The position numbers were made by a program, and so were the translations under genes. DNA of 64,000 nt from Vibrio zhugei (GTDB taxonomy: Bacteria; Pseudomonadota; Gammaproteobacteria; Enterobacterales; Vibrionaceae), in assembly GCF_003716875.1 (NCBI RefSeq), contig NZ_CP033078.1, positions 2,170,001-2,234,000 on the forward strand, written 5' to 3'. Below the pieces are notes generated by a model that saw only the letters and a program-made list of their open reading frames with translations, ran no database searches and was not told the origin of the DNA. Below, one piece after another: positions 19,343-30,859 of the stretch; the stretch's first letter is position 1, and every line of letters begins with the position of its first letter.

Positions 19343-20470
19343 TTAAGATTCACTACTTACTTCAGTCACATCAATGCGATTTTTTTCATCGAGCATGGAT
19401 GCTTTAGCGCGGATTCTTGCTTCCAATTGATCAACAAGATTGTCGTTATCATAACGCTCTTTTTGACGCACGCCATCTTCGTAAATTGCACTTTTTCTGT
19501 TGCTTCCAGCCAGCCCTAAATGCGCGGCTTCTGCTTCGCCCGGACCGTTCACCACACAACCAATCACGGAAACGTCCATCGGTGTGAGCACATCTTCTAA
19601 ACGCTGCTCTAACTGGTTGACCGTATTGATCACATCAAATTCTTGACGTGAACAACTTGGACACGCAATGAAGTTGATCCCACGAGAACGAATACGCAGC
19701 GATTTAAGAATATCAAAGCCAACTTTGATTTCTTCGACAGGGTCTGCGGCAAGCGACACACGCAATGTATCGCCAATGCCTTCAGAAAGCAGCATGCCCA
19801 AACCAATCGCAGACTTAACCGCGCCGGCACGCGCGCCACCTGCTTCTGTAATTCCTAGGTGTAACGGCTGATCGATTTGACTAGCCAGCAGACGATAGGC
19901 TCCTACGGATAAAAAGACATCCGAGGCTTTAACGCTCACTTTAAATTGATCGAAGTTTAAACGGTCCAGTATGTCGACATGGCGCATTGCCGATTCCACT
20001 AACGCTTCAGGCGTTGGTTCACCGTACTTCTCTTGGATCTCTTTTTCTAACGAGCCGCCATTAACGCCAATGCGAATCGGAATGTTTTTATCACGCGCAC
20101 AATCAACAACGGAACGGATACGCTCTTCTTTACCGATATTACCCGGGTTAATACGTAAACAGTCCGCACCGTATTCCGCGACTTTTAACGCAATACGATA
20201 GTCAAAATGTATGTCCGCGATCAGCGGAAGATTCACCTGCTGACGAATTTGTTTAAAGGCTTCTGCCGCATCCATCGTCGGGACAGAGACACGCACCAAA
20301 TCCGCGCCCACTTTCTCAAGTGAACGAATTTGCGCGACGGTGGCGTCCACATCTGTTGTTCTGGTGTTCGTCATAGATTGAACAGCGATGGGAGCCCCAC
20401 CACCGATCGGAACGTCGCCGACTTGAATCCGAGTCGAGTTACGACGCTTAATAGGATTTTGTTGTTGCAT
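19343..20470 (-). CDS. ispG: 4-hydroxy-3-methylbut-2-enyl diphosphate synthase
   Basis: A 375-residue Fe-S enzyme of the MEP isoprenoid pathway that reduces MEcPP to HMBPP. An N-terminal TIM barrel is followed by the cluster domain. The [4Fe-4S] ligands are in [11 protein letters not shown] and [11 protein letters not shown]. It is placed 9 bases after rodZ and 26 bases before hisS, so it belongs to a conserved operon. Confidence 0.98.
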   Translation of the reverse strand: MQQQNPIKRRNSTRIQVGDVPIGGGAPIAVQSMTNTRTTDVDATVAQIRSLEKVGADLVRVSVPTMDAAEAFKQIRQQVNLPLIADIHFDYRIALKVAEYGADCLRINPGNIGKEERIRSVVDCARDKNIPIRIGVNGGSLEKEIQEKYGEPTPEALVESAMRHVDILDRLNFDQFKVSVKASDVFLSVGAYRLLASQIDQPLHLGITEAGGARAGAVKSAIGLGMLLSEGIGDTLRVSLAADPVEEIKVGFDILKSLRIRSRGINFIACPSCSRQEFDVINTVNQLEQRLEDVLTPMDVSVIGCVVNGPGEAEAAHLGLAGSNRKSAIYEDGVRQKERYDNDNLVDQLEARIRAKASMLDEKNRIDVTEVSSES

Positions 20471-20479
20471 AATAAATGT

Positions 20480-21463
20480 CTAAGGTAAGGTCAATCTTGC
20501 TACTTTACCTGAAGTATAACCGGAAAGGTCAACGGATTCATTATCAAAGGACATGTGAACCACTTCAGGAGCTCCGAGGACAACTTTGAATGGTTTATCA
20601 CCACGCAAATCTAAAGACTGTCCTTTTTTCTTGATACCGATTGCTAAGGTTTTACCTGTCGCATCTTTTATTTGGATCCAACAATCCGCATCAAAACGCA
20701 TTGTCAGTTGGGAATGAGATGAAACCGCTGGCTGAGAGTCTTGCGTGTCCGTCTGGCTCGCTGGAGAGTCGGTACTTTGAGCCGACGTGTTCGCCTGAGT
20801 ATTCGGTTCTGCGCTATCGCGGTTATCCGCTGGGTTAGCACTCTGCGCGGATTCTGCCTGCGTGTCATCTTTGGCACTTGGCTCTGGTGAAGTTTCGGCA
20901 CTTGCCGCTGATTGTCCATTATCAGGATTGGTCAAATCGCTAACCGTGGCAAACTCTTCATCTGCAACGGCCTTTTTAATTTCAGAAGCACTTGGAACGG
21001 AAAGTTTTGACGAGCTTGGCTGTGGAGACAATGTGTCTTGTTGGCTATTTTGATACCACCACAACGAAGACATGCCGACGATGACGAGTAAAATAATCCA
21101 AGTGAGGGTCATGAGGCGATTATCATTTTTATCGCGCTTAGTTTGCTTAGAGAAGCTTTGCATCGACTGTTGGTCAGGTTCGGCTACCTTACAGTGCTCT
21201 TCATAAGACTGTAAAATTTCTTCATCAGACACCCCGACCGCTTTCGCATAAGACAACAAATAGCCCCGAGTAAATGTGGCGACTTGATCACATTCAAGCT
21301 CATCGTTTTCGATACTGTCGATAATCGCACTACGCAGACGCAATCTATTAGCAACATCTTGTTTAGAATACCCCAAAGACTCACGTTTATTTTTCAATAA
21401 CGTGCCGGGTTTAAGCGTGCTTTTATTGCTGTTTACTACTGTGTCGTCTTGTTCCATATTCAT
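20480..21463 (-). CDS. rodZ: Cytoskeleton protein RodZ
   Basis: A 327-residue bitopic membrane protein that links MreB to the wall-elongation machinery. The N-terminal Cro/CI-like HTH covers about residues 18-90, a membrane helix spans 117-137, and a Ser/Gln/Asp-rich linker covers about 145-245. The C-terminal periplasmic beta domain (DUF4115) ends the protein. ATG 21463 is used; ATG 21457 is an alternative. In related genomes a pilW/pilF-type gene commonly lies between rlmN and rodZ; none is here. Confidence 0.95.
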   Translation of the reverse strand: MNMEQDDTVVNSNKSTLKPGTLLKNKRESLGYSKQDVANRLRLRSAIIDSIENDELECDQVATFTRGYLLSYAKAVGVSDEEILQSYEEHCKVAEPDQQSMQSFSKQTKRDKNDNRLMTLTWIILLVIVGMSSLWWYQNSQQDTLSPQPSSSKLSVPSASEIKKAVADEEFATVSDLTNPDNGQSAASAETSPEPSAKDDTQAESAQSANPADNRDSAEPNTQANTSAQSTDSPASQTDTQDSQPAVSSHSQLTMRFDADCWIQIKDATGKTLAIGIKKKGQSLDLRGDKPFKVVLGAPEVVHMSFDNESVDLSGYTSGKVARLTLP

Positions 21464-21765
21464 CCGCGATATTTATCTCTTGTTAGTGCTCGAGTCAAAA
21501 GCCTATTGCTAGATTTTTTATTAGAGTTAGTGGCAGACTTCAACAAGCGGGTACTTTATTAACTGCAGTATCGACTGAGTTTCGAATAATCTTAGCCTAA
21601 TGTTTCATTCTAATAGATCTTAATCATGAAACAACAATGAATTGAATCAGAAACAACAAACAGCTCAAGGTTTTTCCCTATTTTGACAGAGGTATGGGCA
21701 AAAAACACCCATTCAATGCTGATATTACAAAACAGGCCAGCAATTGCTGACCTGTATAACTGTGT
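21464..21765. other. rlmN-rodZ gap without pilW
   Basis: These 302 bases contain the rlmN terminator at one end and the rodZ leader at the other. I found no frame with TPR-like coding character, so the pilus-biogenesis gene often found here is absent or elsewhere. Confidence 0.6.
21727..21754 (-). terminator. Terminator-like stem after rlmN
   Basis: On the minus strand CAGGTCAGC pairs with GCTGGCCTG (one G-T pair) around AATT, followed by TTTTGT. It starts about 12 bases after the rlmN stop. Confidence 0.65.
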
Positions 21766-22887
21766 TTAAATCGCCGTAAACGGGATCGCTTGTGCGGCAA
21801 GCTCTTTCGCTTTGGTACGTTTTGTTCTATCAAGAACCTCACCGACTAACTGACCGCATGCAGCATCAATATCATCCCCGCGCGTCTTACGGATGGTGAC
21901 GGTGTGCTCATGCTTCATCAATGTTTTCTGGAAACGATCGATGCGCGAGTTACTGGGTTTTTTATAAGGCGACCCTGGGTACGGGTTGAATGGGATCAGG
22001 TTAATTTTACATGGCGTACCACGCATTAATTGCGCGAGCTCTTCCGCATGCTCGGTGCCATCATTGACATGATCCAACAACACATACTCAACCGTCACTT
22101 TGCCGCGGTTTGCATTGGACGTGGCAATGTAACGACGAACCGTATCGAGGAAGGCCTCGATGTTCCAACGGTCGTTGATTGGCATGATTTGACTACGCAG
22201 CTCATCATTAGGCGCGTGCAATGAAATGGCTAATGCCACATCGATTTTATCAATCATTTGTTCTAGGCCAGAGACCACGCCGGAGGTCGAGACCGTGACG
22301 CGACGCTTCGACAACCCAAAACCTAAATCGTCTAACATGATTTCCAGTGATGGAATCAAGTTTTTCATGTTCAGTAATGGTTCGCCCATCCCCATCATCA
22401 CGATATTGGTAATCGGACGGCGGCCCGTTTCTTTTTCCAAACCAACTTCACGCGCTGCGCGCCACACCTGACCGATGATCTCAGAGACTCGCAGGTTACG
22501 GTTAAAGCCCTGCTGGGCGGTTGAACAGAATTTACAATCCAACGCACAGCCCACCTGTGAAGAAACACATAAGGTGGCACGATCGCCATCGGGAATATAA
22601 ACCGTCTCAACGTCTTGGTTACCCACTCGCATCGCGAACTTGATGGTGCCATCAGATGAATGTTGAGCAGCAGAAACCGTCGGCGCTTCAACCACACATT
22701 TAGCGTGCAGTTTTTCGCGTAGCTTTTTATTCAGGTTGGTCATGTTATCGAAGTCATCAATACCAAAATGGTAGATCCACTTCATGACCTGATCGGCACG
22801 AAACGCTTTCTCACCCAATTCTTCTGAGAAATATGTACGCATACCCTTGCGATCAAAGTCTAATAAGTTGACTTTATTACTAGTCAT
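21766..22887 (-). CDS. rlmN: 23S rRNA/tRNA adenine-C2 methyltransferase RlmN
   Basis: A 373-residue radical-SAM enzyme that methylates C2 of A2503 in 23S rRNA and A37 of some tRNAs. The CxxxCxxC cluster motif has Cys114, Cys118 and Cys121. GMGEPLLN marks the SAM-binding region, and SLHAPND and the late AACGQL region with its catalytic Cys are also present. It has full length and depends on an Fe-S cluster supplied by the isc system nearby. Confidence 0.97.
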   Translation of the reverse strand: MTSNKVNLLDFDRKGMRTYFSEELGEKAFRADQVMKWIYHFGIDDFDNMTNLNKKLREKLHAKCVVEAPTVSAAQHSSDGTIKFAMRVGNQDVETVYIPDGDRATLCVSSQVGCALDCKFCSTAQQGFNRNLRVSEIIGQVWRAAREVGLEKETGRRPITNIVMMGMGEPLLNMKNLIPSLEIMLDDLGFGLSKRRVTVSTSGVVSGLEQMIDKIDVALAISLHAPNDELRSQIMPINDRWNIEAFLDTVRRYIATSNANRGKVTVEYVLLDHVNDGTEHAEELAQLMRGTPCKINLIPFNPYPGSPYKKPSNSRIDRFQKTLMKHEHTVTIRKTRGDDIDAACGQLVGEVLDRTKRTKAKELAAQAIPFTAI

Positions 22888-23031
22888 GAAGGCCTCTCAA
22901 ACGTGGAATAGTCAATAAGGGCGCGAATTGTACAGCCTTTACGCAATGACAACAAGTGTATTAAAACCGCGTTTTCTATAAGCCTTTATTAATACTGTAT
23001 TTTTACTCTGAGGGTTTATTGATAATAGAGA

Positions 23032-23060
23032 CAAAAAAAGCTTCTGCGAACAGAAGCTTT
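23032..23060 (-). terminator. Terminator after ndk
   Basis: AGCTTCTG and CAGAAGCT form a perfect stem around CGAA, with a T-run on the minus strand. It lies about 27 bases after the ndk stop codon. Confidence 0.9.
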
Positions 23061-23086
23061 CATCGTCATTCATGCGCGTTCACGCA

Positions 23087-23512
23087 TTAACGGTCACAAA
23101 TCTCGGAGGCCGGGAAGAAAAATTCAATCTCACGTGCCGCAGATTCAGGGCTATCACTACCGTGGACCGAGTTTTCTCGCATGCTCAACGCATAATCGTT
23201 GCGTAATGTGCCGCACGCCGCTTCTTCTGGGTTGGTTTTACCCATCAGTTCACGATAACGTGTAATGGCATTTTCCCCTTCTAACACTTGCACCATGATA
23301 GGCCCAGACGTCATAAACTCTTTTAAGGGCGCAAAGAAGCTCTTGCCTTCATGCTCGGCATAGAAACCACACACTTGCTCTTCAGTTAAATGGACCATTT
23401 TAGCGGCGACAATACGCAGACCCGCTTTTTCAAAGCGATTGTAAATTTCACCCACTAGGTTACGTTGAACCGCGTCAGGTTTAATAATAGAAAAGGTTCT
23501 TTCTAGAGACAT
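23087..23512 (-). CDS. ndk: Nucleoside diphosphate kinase
   Basis: A 141-residue enzyme that balances NTP and dNTP pools by phosphate transfer through a phospho-His. The catalytic His117 lies in NSVHGSD. The N-terminal [15 protein letters not shown] is the family signature. AAGGA precedes ATG 23512. It is a single-gene unit. Confidence 0.98.
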   Translation of the reverse strand: MSLERTFSIIKPDAVQRNLVGEIYNRFEKAGLRIVAAKMVHLTEEQVCGFYAEHEGKSFFAPLKEFMTSGPIMVQVLEGENAITRYRELMGKTNPEEAACGTLRNDYALSMRENSVHGSDSPESAAREIEFFFPASEICDR

Positions 23513-23713
23513 AAGATGTCCTTATATTTATCGTTAGATTTGAATGCATTGGATTAGAAAACTATTTATAACAATAAGATAAAAAACTCGCGTTCGCGAA
23601 TAGTAATCGGCCATCACCCGTTGAAGTCATGACCCTTATCACACTCTGTTATCTCATTACGTCATCATGACAAACCGCCTCCGGCTTGCCATGATGCAAA
23701 ACCAACCCTTTTG

Positions 23714-24997
23714 TTATTGGGTTAGAATATTGGCGAGCGTTTTGACGCCCATCCCCGTCGCGCCAGCTGCCCATTGATCACTGGCTGATTTACGGTAAGT
23801 GCCTGCGCAATCAAAGTGCAACCACCCAGATTGATACTCTTCAACAAAGTGCGACAAGAACGCCGCCGCAGTGCTCGCGCCCGGTGCATAATCCCCTGAA
23901 GAGATATTCGACATGTCAGCAAAGTTTGATGGCAGCATATCACGGTGGAACTCAAACAACGGCAAGCGCCACAATCCTTCATTTTCCTCTTGAGCACTAG
24001 CAAGCGCTTTCTGTGATAAGGCATCATCAAAGCTCAATAGCGCGTGGAAATCATTGCCTAGCGCATTTTTTGCCGCGCCTGTTAACGTCGCACAATCAAT
24101 GATCATTTCCGGTTTTTGTTCACTGGCGTAAATCAAACCATCCGCTAAGACCAAACGGCCTTCCGCATCGGTATTCATGACTTCCACCGTTTTGCCGTTT
24201 TTGTAGCGAATGATATCGCCAAGTTTCAGAGCACGACCTGAAATCATATTTTCAGCACAACATAAAACCAGCTTAATGCGCTTGTTACAGCCACGTAGAA
24301 TCGATAATGCAAGAGCGCCAGTTGCCGTGCCAGAGCCGCCCATGTCCGATTTCATTGCTGTCATAAAGTTGGATGGTTTCAAACTGTAACCACCAGAATC
24401 AAACGTGATCCCTTTACCCACTAAGCACGCGTAAACCGGCGCATCGGCTTGGCCGGTCGGGTTATAATCGAGTTGCAGCACCGCGGAAGTTCGTTGCGAA
24501 CCACGGCCAACGGCATACGTCCCTTCCCAACCTTCGGTCAAAAGATCTTTATCTTTGACAATTCGATACGTCACTTTCTCTGGAGACAGTGATTTAATAA
24601 ATTCTCCGGCCATCGTCGCTAACTGGCGAGGCGCGACTTCTTCGGCGGTTTTATTAATGATATCACGCACCCAATCAATCACTTTAATGCGCGCGTTCAG
24701 CTCTTCTTGCTCTGCGGCTGGTAGCTCTGGCCATTCCATCTGGTTACGATGTTTAGCTTCGCGAAAGCCTTGGTAGAAAGCCCAAATACTTTCCAGCCCC
24801 CAACCTTCGCCAGCCAGTGACAGATCGCGTATTCCTTGGGAACAAAACTTACGCGCCGCACGTTGCACGTTGCTCAAATCAGACTGTTCTTTCACATGAA
24901 CGTGAGCGCCATGCTCATCAAATGAAATGAGTGCGTTTTCCCCCCACTGAGGCTGAGGGGCTTCAAGACTTAAAAATACAGACATTTGTGCAGACAT
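23714..24997 (-). CDS. pepB: Aminopeptidase B (M17 family)
   Basis: A 427-residue leucyl-aminopeptidase family enzyme, shorter than PepA, as expected for PepB. Metal and catalytic motifs are [15 protein letters not shown] (Lys and Asp) and the M17 signature [14 protein letters not shown]. The N-terminal domain is reduced. It removes N-terminal residues from peptides in the cytoplasm. It follows iscX, as in E. coli, but a terminator lies between them. Confidence 0.96.
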   Translation of the reverse strand: MSAQMSVFLSLEAPQPQWGENALISFDEHGAHVHVKEQSDLSNVQRAARKFCSQGIRDLSLAGEGWGLESIWAFYQGFREAKHRNQMEWPELPAAEQEELNARIKVIDWVRDIINKTAEEVAPRQLATMAGEFIKSLSPEKVTYRIVKDKDLLTEGWEGTYAVGRGSQRTSAVLQLDYNPTGQADAPVYACLVGKGITFDSGGYSLKPSNFMTAMKSDMGGSGTATGALALSILRGCNKRIKLVLCCAENMISGRALKLGDIIRYKNGKTVEVMNTDAEGRLVLADGLIYASEQKPEMIIDCATLTGAAKNALGNDFHALLSFDDALSQKALASAQEENEGLWRLPLFEFHRDMLPSNFADMSNISSGDYAPGASTAAAFLSHFVEEYQSGWLHFDCAGTYRKSASDQWAAGATGMGVKTLANILTQ

Positions 24998-25096
24998 GGT
25001 TACTCCTTATCTCATTACGATGACGCGAACCTGCGCCATGATCATTAACTATTGTCGAATAGTAGCATTATGCGTGAATAAAATGACAGTTAGAAT

Positions 25097-25126
25097 AAAA
25101 AAACGAGCCTTTTCGGCTCGTTTTTA
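25097..25126 (-). terminator. Terminator after iscX
   Basis: ACGAGCC (25103-25109) pairs with GGCTCGT (25115-25121). A/T runs on both sides make it active on the minus strand. It ends the isc operon 50 bases after the iscX stop and isolates pepB. Confidence 0.88.
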
Positions 25127-25172
25127 TCCGTGATGACATGTCACTTAAAAAGTAACAATGACGTCAGCGCGA

Positions 25173-25367
25173 TCAATCAAGCTCGTCCATCCAGCATAGG
25201 ATGATGGCTTCAAGAATCTTTTCATTGGAGCGCTCTGGATCGTCATCAAACTCTTCCAGATCTAAAATCCATTGATGAAGATCGGTAAAGCGAACATTCT
25301 TCGGATCAATGTCTGGATACTGTTCACTGAGTTCGATCGCAATATCGCGCGAGTCTGTCCATTGCAT
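25173..25367 (-). CDS. iscX: Fe-S assembly protein IscX
   Basis: A 64-residue, strongly acidic protein with the family start ([11 protein letters not shown]) and end ([11 protein letters not shown]). IscX binds IscS and iron and modulates cluster assembly. It is the last gene of the isc operon, 54 bases after fdx. Confidence 0.96.
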   Translation of the reverse strand: MQWTDSRDIAIELSEQYPDIDPKNVRFTDLHQWILDLEEFDDDPERSNEKILEAIILCWMDELD

Positions 25368-25421
25368 TTTGGCTTCCTCTTGTTATTGTCCCCTCACTTA
25401 AGGAGGCGACGGCATCCATGT

Positions 25422-25760
25422 TTAGTGATCTTCTTTCGCATGGTTCAGCGAGTATTTCGGGATTTCAACCACCAGATCTTCATCCGCGATACGCGCTTGA
25501 CAACCTAAGCGAGATTCTGGCTCAAGACCCCACGCTTTATCAAGCATGTCGTCTTCTAGCTCATCACTTTCATCAAGCGAATCAAACCCTTCACGAACAA
25601 TAACGTGACAAGTGGTACACGCACACGATTTTTCACATGCATGTTCAATTTCAATACCATTTTTCAGCGCCACATCGAGCACTGATTCTCCGGTGTTTCC
25701 ATCAAGTTCAGCGCCTTCTGGGCACAGTTCACTGTGTGGCAAAATAATAATTTTTGGCAT
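25422..25760 (-). CDS. fdx: [2Fe-2S] ferredoxin of the isc system
   Basis: A 112-residue adrenodoxin-type ferredoxin. Cluster ligands are in CEKSCACTTC (three cysteines bind) and LGCQA. It supplies electrons for cluster assembly on IscU. It starts 11 bases after hscA. Confidence 0.97.
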   Translation of the reverse strand: MPKIIILPHSELCPEGAELDGNTGESVLDVALKNGIEIEHACEKSCACTTCHVIVREGFDSLDESDELEDDMLDKAWGLEPESRLGCQARIADEDLVVEIPKYSLNHAKEDH

Positions 25761-25771
25761 TGTTATTATCT

Positions 25772-27625
25772 CTATATATCGTCTACTGATTGACCTGCTA
25801 ATGCAGCACGAATGGATTTATCCATGCGACGAGAAGCAAAATCTTGACTGGCTTTATCCGTGTCTTTAATGCCTTGTTCAATGGCATCAGGATTATCACC
25901 GTTACGTAATTCAATCAATGCTTCGATGGACGCAAGCAGTTCAGCACGCTCGGCGTCTGTCAAAAGCTCATCACCATCCTGCTGCATCGCAGAGATTAAC
26001 CCTTCAATCACTCGATCGGCTTCAACCCGTTGCTCAGCTAAAGAGCGAGCGTGCATGTCGTCTTGTGCATGCGTCATCGAATCGCGTAGCATACTTGCGA
26101 CTTCATCATCACTCAGCCCATACGCAGGCTTCACTTGAATTTCAGATTGAACGCCGGTGCTTTTTTCCATTGCCGTCACCGACAAAAGACCATCCGCATC
26201 CACCTGGTAAGTCACACGAATGTGCGCCGCTCCAGCCGCCATTGGCGGAATGCCTTTCAAAGAAAAACGCGCCAAAGAACGACAATCGTCAACCAACTCA
26301 CGTTCGCCTTGCATGACATGCACAGTCATACCGGTTTGACCGTCTTTGAAGGTCGTAAACTCTTGTGCGCGAGCCACCGGAATCGTGGTATTGCGTGGAA
26401 TGATTTTTTCCACTAATCCACCCATGGTTTCAATGCCCAGCGACAATGGAATCACATCCAGCAACAGCATTTCTGAGTCTGGCTTGTTGCCGACCAAGAT
26501 GTCCGCTTGCTGAGCCGCACCGATCGCAACGACTTCATCTGGGTTAATGCTGGTAAGTGGCTCACGCTCAAAAAACTCACCGACCATCTCACGCACTAAC
26601 GCAGTACGTGTTGAGCCGCCCACCATGACGACTTCAAGGACTTCATCGACACTCACTTCGCAATCGCGCAGTGCACGACGGCAAGACATCAGCGTTTTCT
26701 TCACCAGAGGACGAATCAGATCATCAAACTCGGCGCGAGTCAGTGTCCCTTGCCAATCAAGCACGTCAATACTCGCACAGTCTGACTCTGATAAATCAAG
26801 TTTGGCTTGCGTTGCGGCGTTGAGTAGCTCGCGATATTGCTCTGCGGACAAGGCACCATCAAGGCCCATTTGCGCTTTAAAATGTTGCGCAATGAGTTGG
26901 TCAAAGTCATCGCCACCGAGAGCGGAATCGCCCCCAGTCGCCAGCACTTCAAATACGCCTTTCGATAAACGCAGAATGGAAATATCAAAGGTGCCACCCC
27001 CTAAATCGTAAACCGCGATAATCCCTTCCTGTCCAGAATCCAGACCGTAAGCGATCGCGGCGGCGGTTGGCTCGTTTAATAAACGCAACACATGTAAACC
27101 CGCAAGGTTAGCAGCATCTTTGGTTCCCGCACGCTGCGCGTCATCAAAATAAGCAGGCACCGTAATGACTACGCCTGACAATTCCCCTTTTAGGGATTCT
27201 TCAGCGCGAGCGCCAAGCGCTTTAAGAATATCTGCGGAGACTTGAATAGGGTTTTTATCACCATGAGCCGTTTGCAGAATCGGTAACCCTTTTTCACTGG
27301 CTTTAAACTGGTATGGCAAATCAGGGTAGCGGGTTTGAATGTCTTCGAGAGAACGACCGATCATGCGCTTCACAGAGCTGACCGTGTTCTTCGGATCAAG
27401 CTTTGCGTTCTCACGGGCCTCGTAGCCCACGTTAACCACATCGTTAGAGTAACTGACAACAGAAGGCAGAATACCGCGACCTTGAGAATCATTCAGGGTT
27501 GACGCCGTACCACTACGTACCGTCGCTACCAATGAATTGGTCGTACCCAAATCAATCCCCACTGCCAACTTATGTTCATGTGGCGCTGAGCTTTGACCCG
27601 GTTCTGCAATTTGAAGTAATGCCAT
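25772..27625 (-). CDS. hscA: Hsp70-type chaperone HscA
   Basis: A 617-residue specialised Hsp70 that binds the LPPVK motif of IscU and drives cluster transfer. The nucleotide domain shows [22 protein letters not shown] and VGGSTR. The substrate-binding and helical lid domains follow. It has full family length (E. coli 616). It is 20 bases downstream of hscB, its J-protein partner. Confidence 0.98.
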   Translation of the reverse strand: MALLQIAEPGQSSAPHEHKLAVGIDLGTTNSLVATVRSGTASTLNDSQGRGILPSVVSYSNDVVNVGYEARENAKLDPKNTVSSVKRMIGRSLEDIQTRYPDLPYQFKASEKGLPILQTAHGDKNPIQVSADILKALGARAEESLKGELSGVVITVPAYFDDAQRAGTKDAANLAGLHVLRLLNEPTAAAIAYGLDSGQEGIIAVYDLGGGTFDISILRLSKGVFEVLATGGDSALGGDDFDQLIAQHFKAQMGLDGALSAEQYRELLNAATQAKLDLSESDCASIDVLDWQGTLTRAEFDDLIRPLVKKTLMSCRRALRDCEVSVDEVLEVVMVGGSTRTALVREMVGEFFEREPLTSINPDEVVAIGAAQQADILVGNKPDSEMLLLDVIPLSLGIETMGGLVEKIIPRNTTIPVARAQEFTTFKDGQTGMTVHVMQGERELVDDCRSLARFSLKGIPPMAAGAAHIRVTYQVDADGLLSVTAMEKSTGVQSEIQVKPAYGLSDDEVASMLRDSMTHAQDDMHARSLAEQRVEADRVIEGLISAMQQDGDELLTDAERAELLASIEALIELRNGDNPDAIEQGIKDTDKASQDFASRRMDKSIRAALAGQSVDDI

Positions 27626-27645
27626 GGAGGATCCTTATTCTCGAA

Positions 27646-28161
27646 TTAGCCGAGTAACTTATCTTCGACTTTTTCTATTTCATCTTTTAATTTTGCAATG
27701 AATTTAAGCTTACGAATGGTCTCAGCTGCACTTTCCCATTCCCCATCATCGAGCTGTTGTTCCACTTGATTGAGATGAGTTTTCATCAGTGAGGAAACCT
27801 TGTCGTCAAATGTCATTAAGGCACTGTCTGGGTCAGCGCTAGACTCAATCGCTTCGAGCTCTTCACGCAGTTCCATTTGTTCCATCAGAAACATAGGATC
27901 TTGCAGTGTTTGTTGTTCGCCTTGCAGCTCAATTCCGTGCAGTGAAACCAAATATTCAGCCCGACTGATCGGGGCTTTTAAAATGCGATAGGCATCATTA
28001 ATCTGCGACGCTTTTTGAACAGAGGAGAGACGGTCACGTTCCGATGCTGATGCAAAATTATCAGGGTGAAAGCGCTTTTGTAATTCTCGAAACTGAGAAG
28101 CAAGAAGGCTACCATCCAGTGTAAACTGAGTTGGTAGCCCAAATAATTCAAAATAGTTCAT
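27646..28161 (-). CDS. hscB: J-domain co-chaperone HscB
   Basis: A 171-residue protein. The N-terminal J domain has the HPD motif (RFHPDNF, residues 36-42), and the C-terminal three-helix part binds IscU. It stimulates HscA ATPase and delivers IscU. It is in the normal operon position after iscA. Confidence 0.97.
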   Translation of the reverse strand: MNYFELFGLPTQFTLDGSLLASQFRELQKRFHPDNFASASERDRLSSVQKASQINDAYRILKAPISRAEYLVSLHGIELQGEQQTLQDPMFLMEQMELREELEAIESSADPDSALMTFDDKVSSLMKTHLNQVEQQLDDGEWESAAETIRKLKFIAKLKDEIEKVEDKLLG

Positions 28162-28217
28162 GTCACACTTGTCCTGTTTTCAGGCGAGCCAACACACCGA
28201 ACTCTGAGCAATGACGG

Positions 28218-28541
28218 TTAAACGGTGAAACTTTCACCACAGCCACATTCACCTTTGATATTCGGGTTATTGAACTCAAAACCTTCATTTAACCCTTCTT
28301 TTTTGTAATCAAGTTCGGTGCCATCTAAATAGACCAAACTTTTCGGGTCAATAATCACTTTTACGCCATTGTCGTCAAAGACCTGATCTTCTTCGTTCAG
28401 CTCATCAACAAATTCCAGCACATATGCCATACCAGAACACCCGGTTGTTTTCACACCAAGACGCAGCCCGATGCCCTTTCCACGGTTATCGAGAAAGGTT
28501 TGAATGCGACTCGCGGCAGTATCTGTGAGAGTAATGGCCAT
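28218..28541 (-). CDS. iscA: A-type Fe-S carrier IscA
   Basis: A 107-residue A-type carrier with the three conserved cysteines: one in TTGCSGMAY and two in ECGCGESF at the C-terminus. It carries [4Fe-4S] clusters to target proteins. It lies between iscU and hscB. Confidence 0.97.
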   Translation of the reverse strand: MAITLTDTAASRIQTFLDNRGKGIGLRLGVKTTGCSGMAYVLEFVDELNEEDQVFDDNGVKVIIDPKSLVYLDGTELDYKKEGLNEGFEFNNPNIKGECGCGESFTV

Positions 28542-28604
28542 ACTACAACCTTAATTATCTAAATTCACAAAACAGGATGGGACTTGCGCCCCACCCTTTA
28601 TTTC

Positions 28605-28994
28605 TTACTCGAATGACTGAGTTTTTTTCTTGTAGTCTGAAACCGCGGCTTTGATGGCGTCTTCAGCTAAGATAGAACAGTGAACTTTCACAGGAGGAAG
28701 TTCTAATTCTTCAGCAATTTGAGAGTTTTGAATGGATGCAGCTTCATCAATGCTCTTGCCTTTGACCCACTCAGTGACCAGTGAGCTAGACGCGATTGCG
28801 CTACCACAACCATACGTTTTAAATTTTGCATCTTCGATGATCCCTTCTGGGCTCACCTTAATTTGTAGACGCATTACGTCACCACACGCTGGTGCGCCAA
28901 CCATGCCGCTACCGATTGTTGGATCTTCTTTATCAAATGAACCTACGTTACGTGGGTTCTCGTAATGGTCGAGTACTTTTTCGCTATATGCCAT
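28605..28994 (-). CDS. iscU: Fe-S cluster scaffold IscU
   Basis: A 129-residue scaffold. The cluster cysteines are in APACGD, YGCGSA and VHCSIL, and the HscA-recognition motif LPPVK precedes the last one. It follows iscS by 37 bases. It receives sulfur from IscS and electrons from Fdx. Confidence 0.98.
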   Translation of the reverse strand: MAYSEKVLDHYENPRNVGSFDKEDPTIGSGMVGAPACGDVMRLQIKVSPEGIIEDAKFKTYGCGSAIASSSLVTEWVKGKSIDEAASIQNSQIAEELELPPVKVHCSILAEDAIKAAVSDYKKKTQSFE

Positions 28995-29031
28995 GATTTT
29001 TACCTCTAATCCTTTGTGTTATCGAAGCAGT

Positions 29032-30246
29032 TTAGTGACTGCTCCACTCAACAGTGCTTAGGTCTACGCCGTCTTGATACATATCCCAAAGTGGTGACAT
29101 GTCACGTAATTTAGTCACGGCTTCACGAATCTGTTTCACTGCGTGGTCTACTTCTTCTTCCGTTGTGTTACGGCCGAAAGAGAAACGAATCGAGCTGTGC
29201 GCAAGTTCATCGTCGAGCCCCAGTGCGCGTAGCACATAAGATGGCTCAAGACTGGCTGATGTACATGCGCTGCCTGATGATACAGCGATATCTTTCAATG
29301 ACATCAATAGTGACTCACCTTCAACAAAAGCAAAGCTGATGTTTAAGTTGTGTGGTAGACGTTGCTCTAAATCGCCATTGACCGTCACTGCTTCCATATC
29401 TTTCAAGCCGTCCAGCATGCGTTCACGAAGGACAAGAGCATGATCGAAATCTTTTTGCATGTCTTCTTTTGCGATGCGACATGCCTCTCCCAAACCAACG
29501 ATTTGATGAGTTGGAAGGGTACCAGAACGGAATCCACGTTCATGACCGCCACCGTGCATTTGTGCTTCGAGACGAATACGTGGCTTACGGCGGATGTAAA
29601 GAGCACCGATACCTTTTGGTCCGTAAATTTTGTGACCTGAAATAGACATCAAATCTACTTTCAGGTTTTGCATATCGATAGGTAACTTACCGACAGACTG
29701 AGCGGCATCGACATGGAAGACAATTTTGTGTGAACGACACAGTTCGCCAATCGCTTCAATATCTTGAATCACACCGATTTCATTGTTCACATGCATAACA
29801 GACACAAGAACCGTGTCTTCACGCATTGCCGCTTCTAACTTAGCAAGATCAATAAGACCGTTCGTCTCAGGGGTTAAATACATAACCTCAAACCCTTCAC
29901 GCTCAAGTTGGCGGCAGGTATCTAAAACGGCTTTATGCTCCGTTTTAACGGTAATGATATGCTTACCTTTTTTGCCATAAAAGTGCGCAGCACCTTTGAT
30001 AGCAAGGTTATCAGATTCAGTGGCACCAGAGGTAAAGACGATTTCACGAGGATCCGCATTCAATAGATCAGCAATTTGCTCACGAGCTGTGTCTACGGCC
30101 TCTTCTGCCTGCCAGCCATAACGATGCGATCGAGAAGCTGGGTTACCGAAGTTACCGTCCATCGTCATGTAGTGAACCATTTTTTCAGCAACACGTGTAT
30201 CAACAGGACATGTTGCTGAATAATCGAAATAAATAGGCAGTTTCAT
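29032..30246 (-). CDS. iscS: Cysteine desulfurase IscS
   Basis: A 404-residue PLP enzyme that takes sulfur from cysteine for Fe-S clusters, thiolated tRNA and other cofactors. The PLP lysine is in [10 protein letters not shown] and the persulfide-forming Cys is in [13 protein letters not shown]. It has full length (E. coli 404). It starts 25 bases after iscR. Confidence 0.98.
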   Translation of the reverse strand: MKLPIYFDYSATCPVDTRVAEKMVHYMTMDGNFGNPASRSHRYGWQAEEAVDTAREQIADLLNADPREIVFTSGATESDNLAIKGAAHFYGKKGKHIITVKTEHKAVLDTCRQLEREGFEVMYLTPETNGLIDLAKLEAAMREDTVLVSVMHVNNEIGVIQDIEAIGELCRSHKIVFHVDAAQSVGKLPIDMQNLKVDLMSISGHKIYGPKGIGALYIRRKPRIRLEAQMHGGGHERGFRSGTLPTHQIVGLGEACRIAKEDMQKDFDHALVLRERMLDGLKDMEAVTVNGDLEQRLPHNLNISFAFVEGESLLMSLKDIAVSSGSACTSASLEPSYVLRALGLDDELAHSSIRFSFGRNTTEEEVDHAVKQIREAVTKLRDMSPLWDMYQDGVDLSTVEWSSH

Positions 30247-30271
30247 TTTCTACTCCAATGTAATATTGCCG

Positions 30272-30793
30272 CTATGAGCGAGCATTAATACCAGCGGGGG
30301 TTGCACTAACGGTGACAGTATTTGAATTCTTCTGTGCCATCCCGTGGTTAACCGTCAAACCAATTGTCTGGCGATCGGAAATTTCTAAAACTTCATTATC
30401 AATCATCAACTCACCGAGCGAGATGTTGTCTAAGAAGTCACTGATACGTGAGCTTAAATCACGCCAAAGGGTATGAGTCAAGCAACGAGTTCCGCCTTGG
30501 CAGTCACCTTTACCATTGCACTTGGTCGCATCGATGGATTCATCGACGGCAGCAATCACTGTACCGATGGAAATGTCTGTTGGTTCAGACCCTAAACGAT
30601 AACCGCCACCAGGACCACGAACAGAAGACACCAATCCAGCTTTACGTAATTTGGAAAACAATTGTTCAAGGTATGACAATGAAATACCTTGTCTTTCTGA
30701 TATATCGGCCAAAGGTACCGGATTTTGTTGCGAGTTCAGCGCTACATCAAGCATCGCTGTTACTGCATATCTTCCTTTCGAAGTCAGTCTCAT
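30272..30793 (-). CDS. iscR: Fe-S cluster regulator IscR
   Basis: A 173-residue Rrf2-family regulator. The winged-helix N-terminus starts [11 protein letters not shown]. Three cluster cysteines ([13 protein letters not shown]) and the following His are conserved. With a [2Fe-2S] cluster it represses its own operon. ATG 30793 is chosen as homologues begin with MRLTSKGRY; the frame is open to 30811. It carries a longer C-terminal tail rich in Ser/Thr/Asn, as in other Vibrio copies. Two type 1-like sites lie directly upstream. Confidence 0.97.
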   Translation of the reverse strand: MRLTSKGRYAVTAMLDVALNSQQNPVPLADISERQGISLSYLEQLFSKLRKAGLVSSVRGPGGGYRLGSEPTDISIGTVIAAVDESIDATKCNGKGDCQGGTRCLTHTLWRDLSSRISDFLDNISLGELMIDNEVLEISDRQTIGLTVNHGMAQKNSNTVTVSATPAGINARS

Positions 30794-30834
30794 ATCACAC
30801 CGTATCCACATTGTTAATATGGTCTCAGTGTTCC

Positions 30835-30859
30835 ATACCTGACTAATTTGGTCAAGTAT
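30835..30859 (-). promoter_or_regulatory. IscR type 1-like site, proximal
   Basis: On the minus strand the 25 bases begin ATACTTGACCAAATTAG and end TCAGGTAT. They match the E. coli type 1 consensus (ATASYYGACTRWWWYAGTCRRSTAT) at nearly every position. It lies about 40 bases before the iscR start and fits autorepression by holo-IscR. Confidence 0.8.

Noticed and set aside
26547..27011. 154-codon frame antisense to hscA
   Set aside because: Ser/Thr/Arg-rich composition typical of a shadow frame opposite a conserved gene; no ribosome site or known domain.
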